A stretch of DNA of 64,000 nt. It comes from an uncultured Lachnospiraceae bacterium. GTDB taxonomy: Bacteria; Bacillota; Clostridia; Lachnospirales; Lachnospiraceae. Shown here piece after piece: positions 9,100 to 17,112 of the stretch. A model generated the notes under the pieces. The model saw only the letters and a program-made list of their open reading frames with translations, was not told where the DNA came from and did no database searches. Every line of letters begins with the position of its first letter. Positions within the stretch are counted from its first letter, which is position 1. Both the position numbers and the translations under genes were made by a program. The stretch is taken from positions 62,001-126,000 of the forward strand of contig CAJTUZ010000002.1 in assembly GCA_910579735.1 (NCBI GenBank), written 5' to 3'.

Positions 9100-10419
9100 A
9101 TGAAAAAAGTAGTGAAATTTGGCGGAAGTTCCCTTGCCAGTGCGGAGCAGTTTAAAAAAGTCGGAGAGATCATCCGTGCGGATAAGGAGCGGAAGTTTGC
9201 GGTACCTTCCGCACCCGGTAAACGATTTGATGGCGATACGAAAGTGACGGATATGCTGTATGCGTGTTATGATCTGGCAGAATCCGGCAAAGATTTCAAA
9301 GAACAGTTAAAGGCGATCAGGGAGAGATATCAGGAGATTATCGATGGCCTTGCTCTGAAAATTTCCCTGGACGACGAATTTAAGACCATTGAGAAACAAT
9401 TTAAGGATAAAGCAGGCAAAGACTATGCAGCCTCCAGAGGTGAATACTTAAACGGTATCATTATGGCAGCTTATTTGGGATTTGAATTTGTTGATGCGGC
9501 AGGCGTCGTAAGATTTGACGAAAACGGTGATTTTGATGCCGGGACGACCAATGAACTGATGCAGGCACGCCTGAATGCACTGGATGCGGCGGTAATTCCG
9601 GGATTTTACGGAGCGTATGCCGATGGAAGCGTTAAAACATTTTCCCGCGGCGGTTCCGACATTACCGGATCTATCGTGGCAAGAGCGATCAAAGCTGACG
9701 TATACGAAAACTGGACGGACGTTTCCGGCTTTCTGGTAGCGGATCCGCGTATCATAGACAATCCCGAAACGATAGAGACGATTACATACAGAGAACTTCG
9801 GGAACTTGCTTATATGGGAGCGGGCGTATTGCATGAAGATGCTATTTTCCCGGTAAGAAGCGAAGGGATACCGATTAATATCAGAAACACGAATGCACCG
9901 CAGGACGAAGGAACATGGATCGTGGAAAGCACCTGCCAGAAACCGAAATATGTTATAACCGGTATAGCGGGCAAAAAAGGTTTCTGTTCTGTAAATATTG
10001 AGAAAGACAGCATGAACTCGGAGATCGGATTTGGACGCAAAGTGCTGCAGGCGTTTGAAGAAAACGGCATTTCATTTGAGCATGTACCGTCCGGTATCGA
10101 TACCATGACTGTTTTCGCACATCAGGATGATTTTATGCACAAAGAGCAGAAGGTGGTTTCCGGCATACACAGACTGGCTGATCCCGATTCGATCGATATC
10201 GAGGCTGATCTTGCGCTCATTGCAGTCGTAGGACGCGGCATGAAATCGACAAGGGGAACGGCCGGAAGAATATTCTCTGCGCTTGCGCATGTGAATGTCA
10301 ATGTAAAAATGATAGATCAGGGTTCCAGCGAGCTGAATATTATCATCGGTGTGGCCAATGCGGATTTTGAAGTGGCGATTAAGGCAATTTATGATATTTT
10401 TGTATTGTATCAGCTGTAA
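9100..10419 (+). CDS. Aspartate kinase
   Basis: Aspartate kinase phosphorylates aspartate as the first step to lysine, threonine and methionine. The 439-residue protein begins with the ATP-site motif VVKFGGSSLA (residues 4-13), has the FSRGGSDITGS motif (near 185-195) and two C-terminal ACT domains (about 300-360 and 370-439, with VVGRGMKSTRGTAGR opening the second). This is the single-chain class with a conserved Ser-Ala-Pro-Gly segment early on, comparable to Bacillus YclM. It closes the glyA-hom-mutase-like cluster, 22 bases after its neighbour. The lysine-branch genes dapA and dapB are elsewhere under a lysine riboswitch, which hints that this kinase serves mainly the threonine branch. 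Confidence 0.94.
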   Translation: MKKVVKFGGSSLASAEQFKKVGEIIRADKERKFAVPSAPGKRFDGDTKVTDMLYACYDLAESGKDFKEQLKAIRERYQEIIDGLALKISLDDEFKTIEKQFKDKAGKDYAASRGEYLNGIIMAAYLGFEFVDAAGVVRFDENGDFDAGTTNELMQARLNALDAAVIPGFYGAYADGSVKTFSRGGSDITGSIVARAIKADVYENWTDVSGFLVADPRIIDNPETIETITYRELRELAYMGAGVLHEDAIFPVRSEGIPINIRNTNAPQDEGTWIVESTCQKPKYVITGIAGKKGFCSVNIEKDSMNSEIGFGRKVLQAFEENGISFEHVPSGIDTMTVFAHQDDFMHKEQKVVSGIHRLADPDSIDIEADLALIAVVGRGMKSTRGTAGRIFSALAHVNVNVKMIDQGSSELNIIIGVANADFEVAIKAIYDIFVLYQL

Positions 10420-10422
10420 ATA

Positions 10423-10450
10423 TTGACATTTTTCACAAATATGGTATATT
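10423..10450 (+). promoter_or_regulatory. Sigma-A promoter of the hydrogenase-chemoreceptor gene
   Basis: TTGACA (10423-10428) and TATATT (10445-10450) with a 16-base spacer lie just after the aspartate kinase stop and 58 bases before the next ATG. This gives the hydrogenase-like gene its own transcription start. Confidence 0.65.
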
Positions 10451-10507
10451 GGAAACATGGATTATCTTACAATATTCCTAATAGTTTGGTGAAAAAGGAG
10501 TCGTTTT

Positions 10508-12466
10508 ATGGCAAGTTCAACAGATAACGCGTTGGTATATACAAATGATAACTGTATCGGGTGTAATAAATGTATTTCCGCATGCCCTGTTTTGACCGCA
10601 AACTATGCGGTGGAAGAGAATGGCAGAAATAAGATTGTAGTTGACGGCAACCAGTGTATCAGCTGCGGCGCCTGCTTTGATGCCTGTGAACATCAGGCCA
10701 GAGGTTACCGCGACGATACGGAACGGTTCTTTGAAGATCTGAAGAAGGGAGAGAAGATATCGATCCTTCTTGCCCCTGCTTTTCTGGCCAATTATCCGAA
10801 GGAATATGCATCCGTGCTGGGCGGACTGAAGAATCTCGGCGTGAACCGCATTGTCAGCATCAGTTTCGGTGCGGATATTACAACGTGGGGATATATCAAA
10901 TATATTACCGAGAATAAATTCTATGGCGGTATTTCCCAGCCGTGTCCTGCAATCGTAAGCTATATCGAGAAATATATTCCGGAATTGATCCCGAGACTGG
11001 TTCCGGTACATTCACCGATGATGTGCGGCGCCATTTATGCCAAAAAATATATGAAGATACCGGATAAACTTGCTTTTATCAGTCCCTGTATTGCCAAGAA
11101 AGCGGAAATTGACGATCCGAACTGCGGCGGTTACATATCTTATAATGTTACGTTCGATCATCTGATGCGGTATGTCAGAGAACATAATGTTTCCGGTGCA
11201 CCTGCTTCCGATGAGATTGAATACGGACTTGGCTCTATTTACCCTATGCCGGGCGGCCTTAAGGAAAATGTTTACTGGTTCTGCGGGGAAGAGGTTTTTA
11301 TCAGGCAGATAGAAGGAGAGCGCCATGCATATGAATTCCTGGAAGATTATAAAGAAAGAGTGCTCACCGGGAAAGAACTGCCGTTTATGGTAGATGCCCT
11401 CAATTGTGCAAAAGGATGTATTTACGGTACGGCGGTGGAAGAAGAGAAGACGAAGCATGACGATACGCTCTATGAGCTGCAGAAGATCAAAGAGGCGAGT
11501 AAGCGTAACAGTAAGCAGAGCGCCTGGGGCAGGCATCTTTCGCCGAAACAGAGACTAGACCGTTTTAACAGGCAATTCAGAAGTCTGAATATCAATGATT
11601 TTATCAGACATTATACTGACAGATCAGCGGGGGTTGGCATCAAATATCCGGATACTTCCGAACTCGACATTATTTTTGATTCCATGGGTAAGGATACGAA
11701 GGAGCAGCGTACGATCAACTGTTCAGCCTGCGGATACAGAACCTGTAATGATATGGGGGCGGCAATCTATAATGGCTGTAATGTGAAAGAAAACTGTATC
11801 CATTATATTAAGGACGAAGTAAACCGCGAAAAGATTCTGGCAGAAGAGCTGTCTGCAGAGATGAGAGAGAAGAATTCACTGATCGAAGCCAAGAACGAGC
11901 AGATCGCACAGCTGATAGACGAAGTCGCAGACGATTTCGACAGCCTGGATATTTCGATTGGTGAAATGTCCATTGGAAATAACAGCAATGCGGAAGAAAG
12001 TACCGGAATTTCCGCTTCCATGAGTGATGTCGTGACATTCTGTGACGAATTGAAAACCGCACTGACATCGATTCAGTCATTGTTAGTGAAGTTGGAAGAG
12101 AACAATCTGGAGATCACGAATGTAGCGGAAGAAACGAACCTGTTAGCCCTGAATGCAAGTATAGAGGCAGCCAGAGCAGGAGAATCCGGCAGAGGATTCG
12201 CGATCATTGCGGAAAACATCAAGAAACTGGCAGATTCTTCCAAGGATACGGCAAGTGACAGTGACAGGAATAAAGAAGAAGTCCAGGATGCGATCAACAA
12301 CCTGTTTAGCGATACGGAGAAATTGATTTCGATCATCGATGGCGTAAATATACGCGTAACCAATCTTGCGGCGTCCACCGAAGAGATCGCAGCGTCGGCA
12401 GATATGGTCAGTACGATCTCTGCCGATTTGAGAGAGAAACTGAATCGTCTGCATAACAATGCATAA
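10508..12466 (+). CDS. [FeFe]-hydrogenase-like protein fused to a methyl-accepting chemotaxis signalling domain
   Basis: The 652-residue soluble protein reads as four modules. Residues 10-65 hold two ferredoxin-type cysteine clusters (C16, C19, C22, C26 and C50, C53, C56, C60). Residues 80-310 match the H-cluster domain, with the four expected cluster cysteines: C146 (QPCPAIV), C194 (SPCIAKKAE) and C300/C304 (NCAKGC). Residues 400-432 form another Fe-S domain (C405, C408, C413, C424, C430). Residues 440-652 are a coiled coil with the chemoreceptor hairpin tip (ETNLLALNASIEAARAGE, about 542-559). No membrane segment is seen. The proton-relay cysteine expected before C146 is a proline, arguing for sensing rather than turnover. 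It probably signals redox state or H2 to the chemotaxis machinery. The gene has its own promoter and terminator. Confidence 0.85.
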   Translation: MASSTDNALVYTNDNCIGCNKCISACPVLTANYAVEENGRNKIVVDGNQCISCGACFDACEHQARGYRDDTERFFEDLKKGEKISILLAPAFLANYPKEYASVLGGLKNLGVNRIVSISFGADITTWGYIKYITENKFYGGISQPCPAIVSYIEKYIPELIPRLVPVHSPMMCGAIYAKKYMKIPDKLAFISPCIAKKAEIDDPNCGGYISYNVTFDHLMRYVREHNVSGAPASDEIEYGLGSIYPMPGGLKENVYWFCGEEVFIRQIEGERHAYEFLEDYKERVLTGKELPFMVDALNCAKGCIYGTAVEEEKTKHDDTLYELQKIKEASKRNSKQSAWGRHLSPKQRLDRFNRQFRSLNINDFIRHYTDRSAGVGIKYPDTSELDIIFDSMGKDTKEQRTINCSACGYRTCNDMGAAIYNGCNVKENCIHYIKDEVNREKILAEELSAEMREKNSLIEAKNEQIAQLIDEVADDFDSLDISIGEMSIGNNSNAEESTGISASMSDVVTFCDELKTALTSIQSLLVKLEENNLEITNVAEETNLLALNASIEAARAGESGRGFAIIAENIKKLADSSKDTASDSDRNKEEVQDAINNLFSDTEKLISIIDGVNIRVTNLAASTEEIAASADMVSTISADLREKLNRLHNNA

Positions 12467-12507
12467 ATAAACAGAGACGGTACATAAAAACGATATAAGA
12501 AATATAA

Positions 12508-12542
12508 AAAAACGGCGTAACCTGCGGGTTATGCCGTTTTTG
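12508..12542 (+). terminator. Intrinsic terminator after the hydrogenase-chemoreceptor gene
   Basis: AACGGCGTAACC-TGCG-GGTTATGCCGTT forms a stem of about 12 bp followed by TTTTTG. It lies 45 bases after the stop codon. Confidence 0.88.
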
Positions 12543-12543
12543 T

Positions 12544-12650
12544 TGTGCGCCTAGCGGCGCACGTTTCTAACGGGTGAAAGTCCCCAATTCGCCCTGGTAG
12601 TGGGAAGGATACAGTAAAGACCAAGGGTGACTTTAAGTGCAAATTTTTTA
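12544..12650 (+). mobile_element. Probable remnant of a group II intron 5' end
   Basis: Immediately after the terminator the sequence begins GTGCGCC and continues with AACGGGTGAAAGTCCC at about 12569-12584, followed by a GTAGTGGGAAGGA segment. These resemble the conserved start and domain I of bacterial group II introns. No reverse transcriptase or domain V is found downstream, so at most the 5' end survives. It marks the left boundary of the accessory zone. The identification is by eye and would need a covariance search. Confidence 0.45.
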
Positions 12651-12946
12651 GCTTCTTTGAGTCATACAGCTTTCTCAGATTCGTTTCATTCAGGGGGATT
12701 TCATAAGCATTATGGATAGATTCTGTCCATGGTGGAATCCGCCTCTGAGCCTGTTATGCAGTTCATCTACAGGATACTGTCCGACAAAGATGGTAGAATT
12801 GTTGTGGCTGCACTGTCTAAACAGTTCATAGATCCTGTATGTGTGGTGCCACAAGATGTTGTGGTGGTTCTGAAGGTGAAAAATATCATTTCTGAATGGA
12901 TCTCAAGTGGGAAACTGATGGCTCCCAAGATAGATAATATTCAGTC
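12651..12946. other. Gene-poor stretch; possible remnant reading frame
   Basis: A 73-codon plus-strand frame at 12729-12950 starts MVESASEPVMQF and has no recognisable motif, no good ribosome site and overlaps the MarR promoter. I could not assign it and do not treat it as a gene. No RNA gene or clear repeat was seen here. Confidence 0.3.
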
Positions 12947-13011
12947 TTGACAAATCCATAAAATCTGCTATATTTTAAAAAAGTCAATTATTTGACTGTA
13001 CGGTAATTGAC
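12947..13011 (+). promoter_or_regulatory. Promoter and overlapping palindromic operator of the MarR gene
   Basis: TTGACA (12947-12952) and TATATT (12969-12974) with a 16-base spacer form a strong promoter. Just downstream, AGTCAA-TTAT-TTGACT (12982-12997) is an inverted repeat. A second overlapping pair, GTCAATTA (12983-12990) and TAATTGAC (13004-13011), extends it. Placement between promoter and gene start is what an autoregulating MarR repressor would use. That use is inferred. Confidence 0.6.
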
Positions 13012-13021
13012 TTTATAGGAG

Positions 13022-13495
13022 GTGGATGATATAACAAAGGAAACCAAGAAAAACGCATATCTGTATTGCAAATTTCGGGATGAGCAGCTTGCGTTGTATG
13101 ATGAGTACGCTAAACGCCACGGAATGCTGATGAAAACGCTGTTAGTCGTCAATGTTCTATATTATGACGATTTCTATGGCAAGGGAGGTGTGACGCAGAC
13201 GGAGATCTGCCAGCGCACCTTTCAGGCTAAACAAACAGTCAATCTGATTATACGAAATCTTTTAAGTGAGGCGTATGTAACTGTTGAAGAGCGAAAAGAA
13301 AATAAACGGGAGAAATTAGTACGGATGACCGAAGCTGGCAAAGCTTACTGTGAAAAAGTTGTCCGCCACATTACATGGGCAGAAGATACGGCTATGTCTA
13401 TGTTTACACAGGATGAACAAAAACAGCTAATTGATCTCTCACGGACATTTACTAAAAATCTGACAGAGCTTATGGGTCGAGAAACGGAGGATTGA
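13022..13495 (+). CDS. MarR family transcriptional regulator
   Basis: The product of about 157 residues has a winged-helix domain typical of MarR: a GVTQTEICQRTFQAKQTVNLIIRNL helix-turn-helix (about residues 56-80) followed by an EERKENKREKLVRMTEAGK wing. The start is uncertain. The annotated GTG at 13022 lies inside the AGGAGG ribosome site itself, the nearby ATG at 13026 is out of frame and closes after two codons, and an in-frame ATA at 13031 has the best spacing. It precedes the nitroreductase gene by three bases and probably controls this cassette through the palindrome upstream of it. Confidence 0.85.
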   Translation: MDDITKETKKNAYLYCKFRDEQLALYDEYAKRHGMLMKTLLVVNVLYYDDFYGKGGVTQTEICQRTFQAKQTVNLIIRNLLSEAYVTVEERKENKREKLVRMTEAGKAYCEKVVRHITWAEDTAMSMFTQDEQKQLIDLSRTFTKNLTELMGRETED

Positions 13496-13498
13496 ATT

Positions 13499-14125
13499 AT
13501 GGAATTTTATGAAGCAATTAACAAAAGAAAAACGACGAGGGAATTTTTAGATACGGAAGTCGATTTTGAGGCCATTAAAAGAATTTTGGAAGCAGGAAAC
13601 AAAGTCCCCACCTGGGACCATAACCGTAATTGGCAGTTTATCGTTTTAAGGACCGACGAAGAAAAAGAATATGCTTTTTCCGAAGCCAAAGCTATTGCGG
13701 ATAAATTCGATGCCGATAGGTATCTGAATATGCCCAGACCTTATCAGATTACATTGGGGCAAAAAATGTACGGCTACGCTATGCCCAGGCAATATACTAT
13801 GCTGAAAGAAGCGCCATATGCGGTTATTCCTTTATTCAAATCAAAGGAATTGAACGGCGAGTATGTTTCAAAATTAAATCCCTTTGCTACGATCTGGTGT
13901 GTGATAGAAAATATTTTTTTAGCGGCAACAGCAGAAGGGCTGCCCTGCTCAATGCGCATACCGCTGAATAAAGAACACGATATAGTCAAGAAAAAACTGA
14001 AAGTGCCACCGACCTATATGATACCCGTATTTATCGGTATTGGCTGCGCAAATCCCGAAGAACCGCAATTAGAGCAATATAAACCTGACATAGATAAACA
14101 AATACGATTTGGTAGATGGAAATGA
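13499..14125 (+). CDS. Nitroreductase family FMN protein
   Basis: The 208-residue protein has the nitroreductase N terminus EAINKRKTTREF (residues 5-16) and the conserved EAGNKVPTWDHNRNWQFIVL block (32-51), which corresponds to the FMN-binding PSxxNxQPWxF region, with NRNWQF in place of the usual sequence. The family uses FMN and NAD(P)H to reduce nitro compounds, quinones or flavins. The start is three bases after the MarR gene. The 3' end overlaps the radical SAM gene by ten bases, so the MarR, nitroreductase, radical SAM and mutM genes form one tight operon. The natural substrate cannot be read from sequence. Confidence 0.85.
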   Translation: MEFYEAINKRKTTREFLDTEVDFEAIKRILEAGNKVPTWDHNRNWQFIVLRTDEEKEYAFSEAKAIADKFDADRYLNMPRPYQITLGQKMYGYAMPRQYTMLKEAPYAVIPLFKSKELNGEYVSKLNPFATIWCVIENIFLAATAEGLPCSMRIPLNKEHDIVKKKLKVPPTYMIPVFIGIGCANPEEPQLEQYKPDIDKQIRFGRWK

Positions 14126-15012
14126 TTATTAAAGTAATCGAAGCAAAAAGTGTGATAACAAAATCTAATCTGCCCGTATGTGATTTTTCAGTAAATCCTT
14201 ATACGGGTTGTGAACATGCCTGCAAGTATTGCTACGCCTGTTTTATGAAACGTTTTACAAACCATCCCGAAGAATGGGGCGAATTTGTGGATGTGAAGAT
14301 TTGGCAGCCAATCAAGACCCTGGGCAAATACAAAGGCAAAGAGCTGTTTATCGGCTCGGTAACAGATCCCTATCAGCCTATCGAGGAAAAATACCGCCGC
14401 ACCCGTACATTGCTGGAAGAACTGCAAGGCAGTGGGGCAAAGCTCTGCATTGCCACGAAGTCCGATTTGATTTTACGGGATTTAGACATCATCAAAACAT
14501 TTCCCGATGCCCGTGTATCGTGGTCGGTCAATACGCTTGATGAAGGGTTCAAGGACGATATGGATAAGGCTGTATCTATCAAAAGCAGACTTGCCGCTAT
14601 GAAAGCATTTCACAATGCTGGGGTTCGCACAACTTGCTTTATCTCACCTATCTTTCCCGGCATTACTGATGTTAAGGCGATTATAGAGCAAGCAAAAGAA
14701 CATTGCAACTTGATCTGGCTGGAAAATCTAAATCTGCGTGGCAGTTACAAATCGGTCATTTTGGATTATATCCAAGAGAAATATCCTGCTCTTCTGCCGC
14801 TGTATCAAGATATTTATAACCAAGGTAGCCGCAGTTATTGGGAAACACTTGACACGGAGCTGCAGGAATACGCTGCTGAAATCGGTCTCGATTATGTGAC
14901 GAATGATGACAGTATGAGCCGCCCTTTGGATGAGCCGCCTGTTATTGTCAACTATTTTTATCATGAACAGATCAAGAAATCGGCACAAAAGGAGAGGATG
15001 GCAAATGCCTGA
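14116..15012 (+). CDS. Radical SAM protein, SPL/Rv2578c-like family
   Basis: The protein of about 298 residues carries a CEHACKYCYA motif (CxxxCxYC, near residues 33-42), which binds the [4Fe-4S] cluster that cleaves S-adenosylmethionine. The preceding VNPYTGCEHACKYCYA context and the DPYQPIE segment are typical of the family related to spore photoproduct lyase. The start may be the ATG at 14116 or the in-frame ATG at 14122. The last eight bases overlap the mutM start. Coupling to a DNA glycosylase gene makes a nucleic-acid repair function attractive, but no member of this branch is assigned here with certainty. Confidence 0.85.
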   Translation: MEMIIKVIEAKSVITKSNLPVCDFSVNPYTGCEHACKYCYACFMKRFTNHPEEWGEFVDVKIWQPIKTLGKYKGKELFIGSVTDPYQPIEEKYRRTRTLLEELQGSGAKLCIATKSDLILRDLDIIKTFPDARVSWSVNTLDEGFKDDMDKAVSIKSRLAAMKAFHNAGVRTTCFISPIFPGITDVKAIIEQAKEHCNLIWLENLNLRGSYKSVILDYIQEKYPALLPLYQDIYNQGSRSYWETLDTELQEYAAEIGLDYVTNDDSMSRPLDEPPVIVNYFYHEQIKKSAQKERMANA

Positions 15013-15835
15013 GTTACCAGAAGTTGAAACAATAAAAAGAGTCCTTGAGCCACAGCTAAAGAGCCTGGAAATTTCAGATATTACCACAAACCGTACAGAT
15101 ATCATAGCATATCCGTCAGCAGAAATTTTTTGTCAGAAAATAAAGAATCAGACGATTTTAGCCATGGACAGGCGGGGGAAATTTCTGATCATTCTGCTTG
15201 AAAGCGGTGATAAAATCATCCTGCACCTGCGGATGACGGGCTGCCTTCTCGTAATGCTGCATGATCATCCGCAGGAAAAACATACGCATATTATTTTTCA
15301 TTTAAGCAATGGAAGCGAACTGCATTTTTCCGATACTCGCCGTTTCGGACGGTTCTGGTACATCCAGAATCATGAGGCGGATACATACAGCGGAATCTCA
15401 AAGTTAGGGTTAGAGCCGTTCGATAAAAACCTCAGCGCCGGATATTTGGAATCAAAGTTTGGCAGGCGTAAGAAGTCAATAAAGGAATGCCTGCTTGACC
15501 AAAGCGCGGTTGCAGGGATAGGAAATATTTATTCCGATGAAATCTTGTTCCGGGCGAAGATACGTCCCTCACGTTCTGCAAACAGTTTAAATGGATGTGA
15601 ATGGGAGCGGCTTTCAGCGGTTATTCCCGAATGCATGGCTTTCTTTATTGAAAAAAATGCGATAACTCCAGAAGAATATCTGGAGACAAAGGGACAGGAT
15701 TACCGTAATACACCGTTTTTGCAGGTGTATGGGCATGACGGCGAGGCCTGTCCGGTTTGTGGTGAAATACTTTGCCGTACTGTCATCGGCGGTAGGAGTA
15801 GCGTCTATTGCCCAGGATGCCAGAGGAACTTGTAA
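15005..15835 (+). CDS. mutM: Formamidopyrimidine-DNA glycosylase (Fpg/MutM)
   Basis: Fpg excises 8-oxoguanine and ring-opened purines. The start is the ATG at 15005 because MPELPEVE is the invariant N terminus with the catalytic Pro2 and Glu3. The 276-residue length is standard. Other signatures are the HLRMTG block (about residues 75-80), the H2TH region with DQSAVAGIGNIYSDE (about 161-175) and a C-terminal zinc finger with four cysteines (CPVC...CPGC, about 246-270). It overlaps the radical SAM gene by eight bases. It ends the MarR-controlled cassette and has no visible terminator nearby. Confidence 0.95.
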   Translation: MPELPEVETIKRVLEPQLKSLEISDITTNRTDIIAYPSAEIFCQKIKNQTILAMDRRGKFLIILLESGDKIILHLRMTGCLLVMLHDHPQEKHTHIIFHLSNGSELHFSDTRRFGRFWYIQNHEADTYSGISKLGLEPFDKNLSAGYLESKFGRRKKSIKECLLDQSAVAGIGNIYSDEILFRAKIRPSRSANSLNGCEWERLSAVIPECMAFFIEKNAITPEEYLETKGQDYRNTPFLQVYGHDGEACPVCGEILCRTVIGGRSSVYCPGCQRNL

Positions 15836-16289
15836 TTTCAGACGGAGGGGGGCACCTTCCGCAACGGAGCGAAAGTCAGCACAAAGATTTAAAGCCGGAA
15901 GCGGCCGGGGTATTGGGTTTGTTCCAGATGCCTCCGACTGCTTTTTCTGTGCGTGGAAAAGAGTACATTTTATTATGGAAAAAGCCGTGGATTCTGGTAA
16001 AATATGATGTGAGGATGTTGGGTGCAAAAAATAACGATAGCCCTTCTGAAAAATGGGTTATCGTTAAATTTTACACTATGGAATATCGAAAGTGCGGCAA
16101 TTTCAACTCAAAAAACGACAGCCGCCACGCAAAAATTGTATCAATCTGGACACGCAATATGGTGTGAGAGGTCGGGAAAATTCATCTCTAATTTTCCCTT
16201 CTACTTGATTAAAAGATAATTCCCGATGGATTAACTATCGGCTGCGCTTTGTATTGCGTTTATGTATGCGGTAGGATTTGTTATGTTTT
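15836..16289. other. Intergenic region with hairpins, no supported gene
   Basis: Short frames here have no recognisable motifs. Two stem structures are clear: one at 16033-16065, annotated separately, and GGGAAAATT/AATTTTCCC with a 7-base loop at 16174-16198. The first part after mutM may be eroded coding DNA but cannot be assigned. Confidence 0.4.
16027..16066 (-). terminator. Intrinsic terminator for the LUD-domain gene
   Basis: AACGATAGCCC (16033-16043) pairs with GGGTTATCGTT (16055-16065). On the minus strand the stem is followed by ATTTTTTGC, and on the plus strand by AAATTTT, so it works best for the minus-strand gene ending at 16290 and might also stop mutM transcripts. Confidence 0.7.
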
Positions 16290-16925
16290 TTAATATCCAA
16301 GGTCTTCCGCGACCAGATATACCTTGATCCGGCCTGTGTGTCCGCTTCTTCTTGTAACGACGATCTGGTTACAGAAACATTCCGGAGAAAGGCAGTCAAG
16401 ACAGTGTCCCGCAGCGGCACAGGGGAGATTTCGGCTCAGGCGGACCGCATTGGCCGGCGAGGCCATATTTCTGACGCGGGCAACGCCGCTTTGAACATCT
16501 GTAACGATCTTATTCATTCCGGCAACAACAATGACATGACGCGGACCCTGTATGAGACAGGCAACACGATTACCGTTTCCATCAATATTAATCAGTTCTC
16601 CGTTTAATGTAATGGCATTGCTGCTCATCAGATAATAATCCGCAAGGACCGTTTTGGCATAAAGCGCTCTGGCTTCTTCAGGATCTGCTGCAGACGATCT
16701 GTCGATCAATTCATAGCTGCCGCTCTTAACCGCCTCCAATAATCCCGTTTCTTTGATCGTTTCGCTGCCGCCCCAGCTGACCACGCTTCCCTGTGGAATA
16801 GAATCGACGATCGCCTTTACGCAGTCGGCTCCCTTCTCAAAATAATATCCTTCCATATTTCTTTTTCCCAGATTGGTAATAATGGATTTGGCCATGGCGG
16901 CAAAAGCCGCTGTTTTGTGTGACAT
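16290..16925 (-). CDS. LUD domain protein (lactate utilisation LutC-like)
   Basis: The 211-residue protein has the LUD fold markers: a VVSWGGSETIKETGLLE segment (residues 48-64), the ALYAKTVLADYYLMSSNAITLNGELINIDGNGNRVA block (about 88-123) and a C-terminal CLDCLSPECFC cysteine patch (about 175-185). LUD proteins take part in lactate oxidation with Fe-S partners LutA and LutB, or occur alone with unknown roles. No LutA or LutB gene lies in this window, so the function here is open. The ATG at 16925 has a modest ribosome site, and the gene is followed by a good terminator. Confidence 0.85.
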   Translation of the reverse strand: MSHKTAAFAAMAKSIITNLGKRNMEGYYFEKGADCVKAIVDSIPQGSVVSWGGSETIKETGLLEAVKSGSYELIDRSSAADPEEARALYAKTVLADYYLMSSNAITLNGELINIDGNGNRVACLIQGPRHVIVVAGMNKIVTDVQSGVARVRNMASPANAVRLSRNLPCAAAGHCLDCLSPECFCNQIVVTRRSGHTGRIKVYLVAEDLGY

Positions 16926-17078
16926 GATGATAACCCCCGTTCTTTGTATATGATAATATTCTATCAGGTTTACCTTGCAAAAAATAACTGTAAAAATATG
17001 GTAAAAACATAAAAAGTATGATAATAATGCAAATAATAGAAAAAAATGTAAAAATAAAAAGAAATTTCAAAAAATGTG

Positions 17079-17106
17079 TTGACAAATTAAAAGTCCGTGG
17101 TATAAT
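17079..17106 (+). promoter_or_regulatory. Strong sigma-A promoter in front of a long untranslated region
   Basis: TTGACA (17079-17084) and TATAAT (17101-17106) are both perfect consensus hexamers separated by 16 bases. No open frame with a ribosome site follows for almost 600 bases, so the primary product is likely a non-coding RNA or a very long leader. Confidence 0.8.
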
Positions 17107-17112
17107 AAAATC

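Noticed and set aside
12729..12950. Short plus-strand frame before the MarR gene
   Set aside because: No motif or ribosome site, and it runs over the clear MarR promoter.
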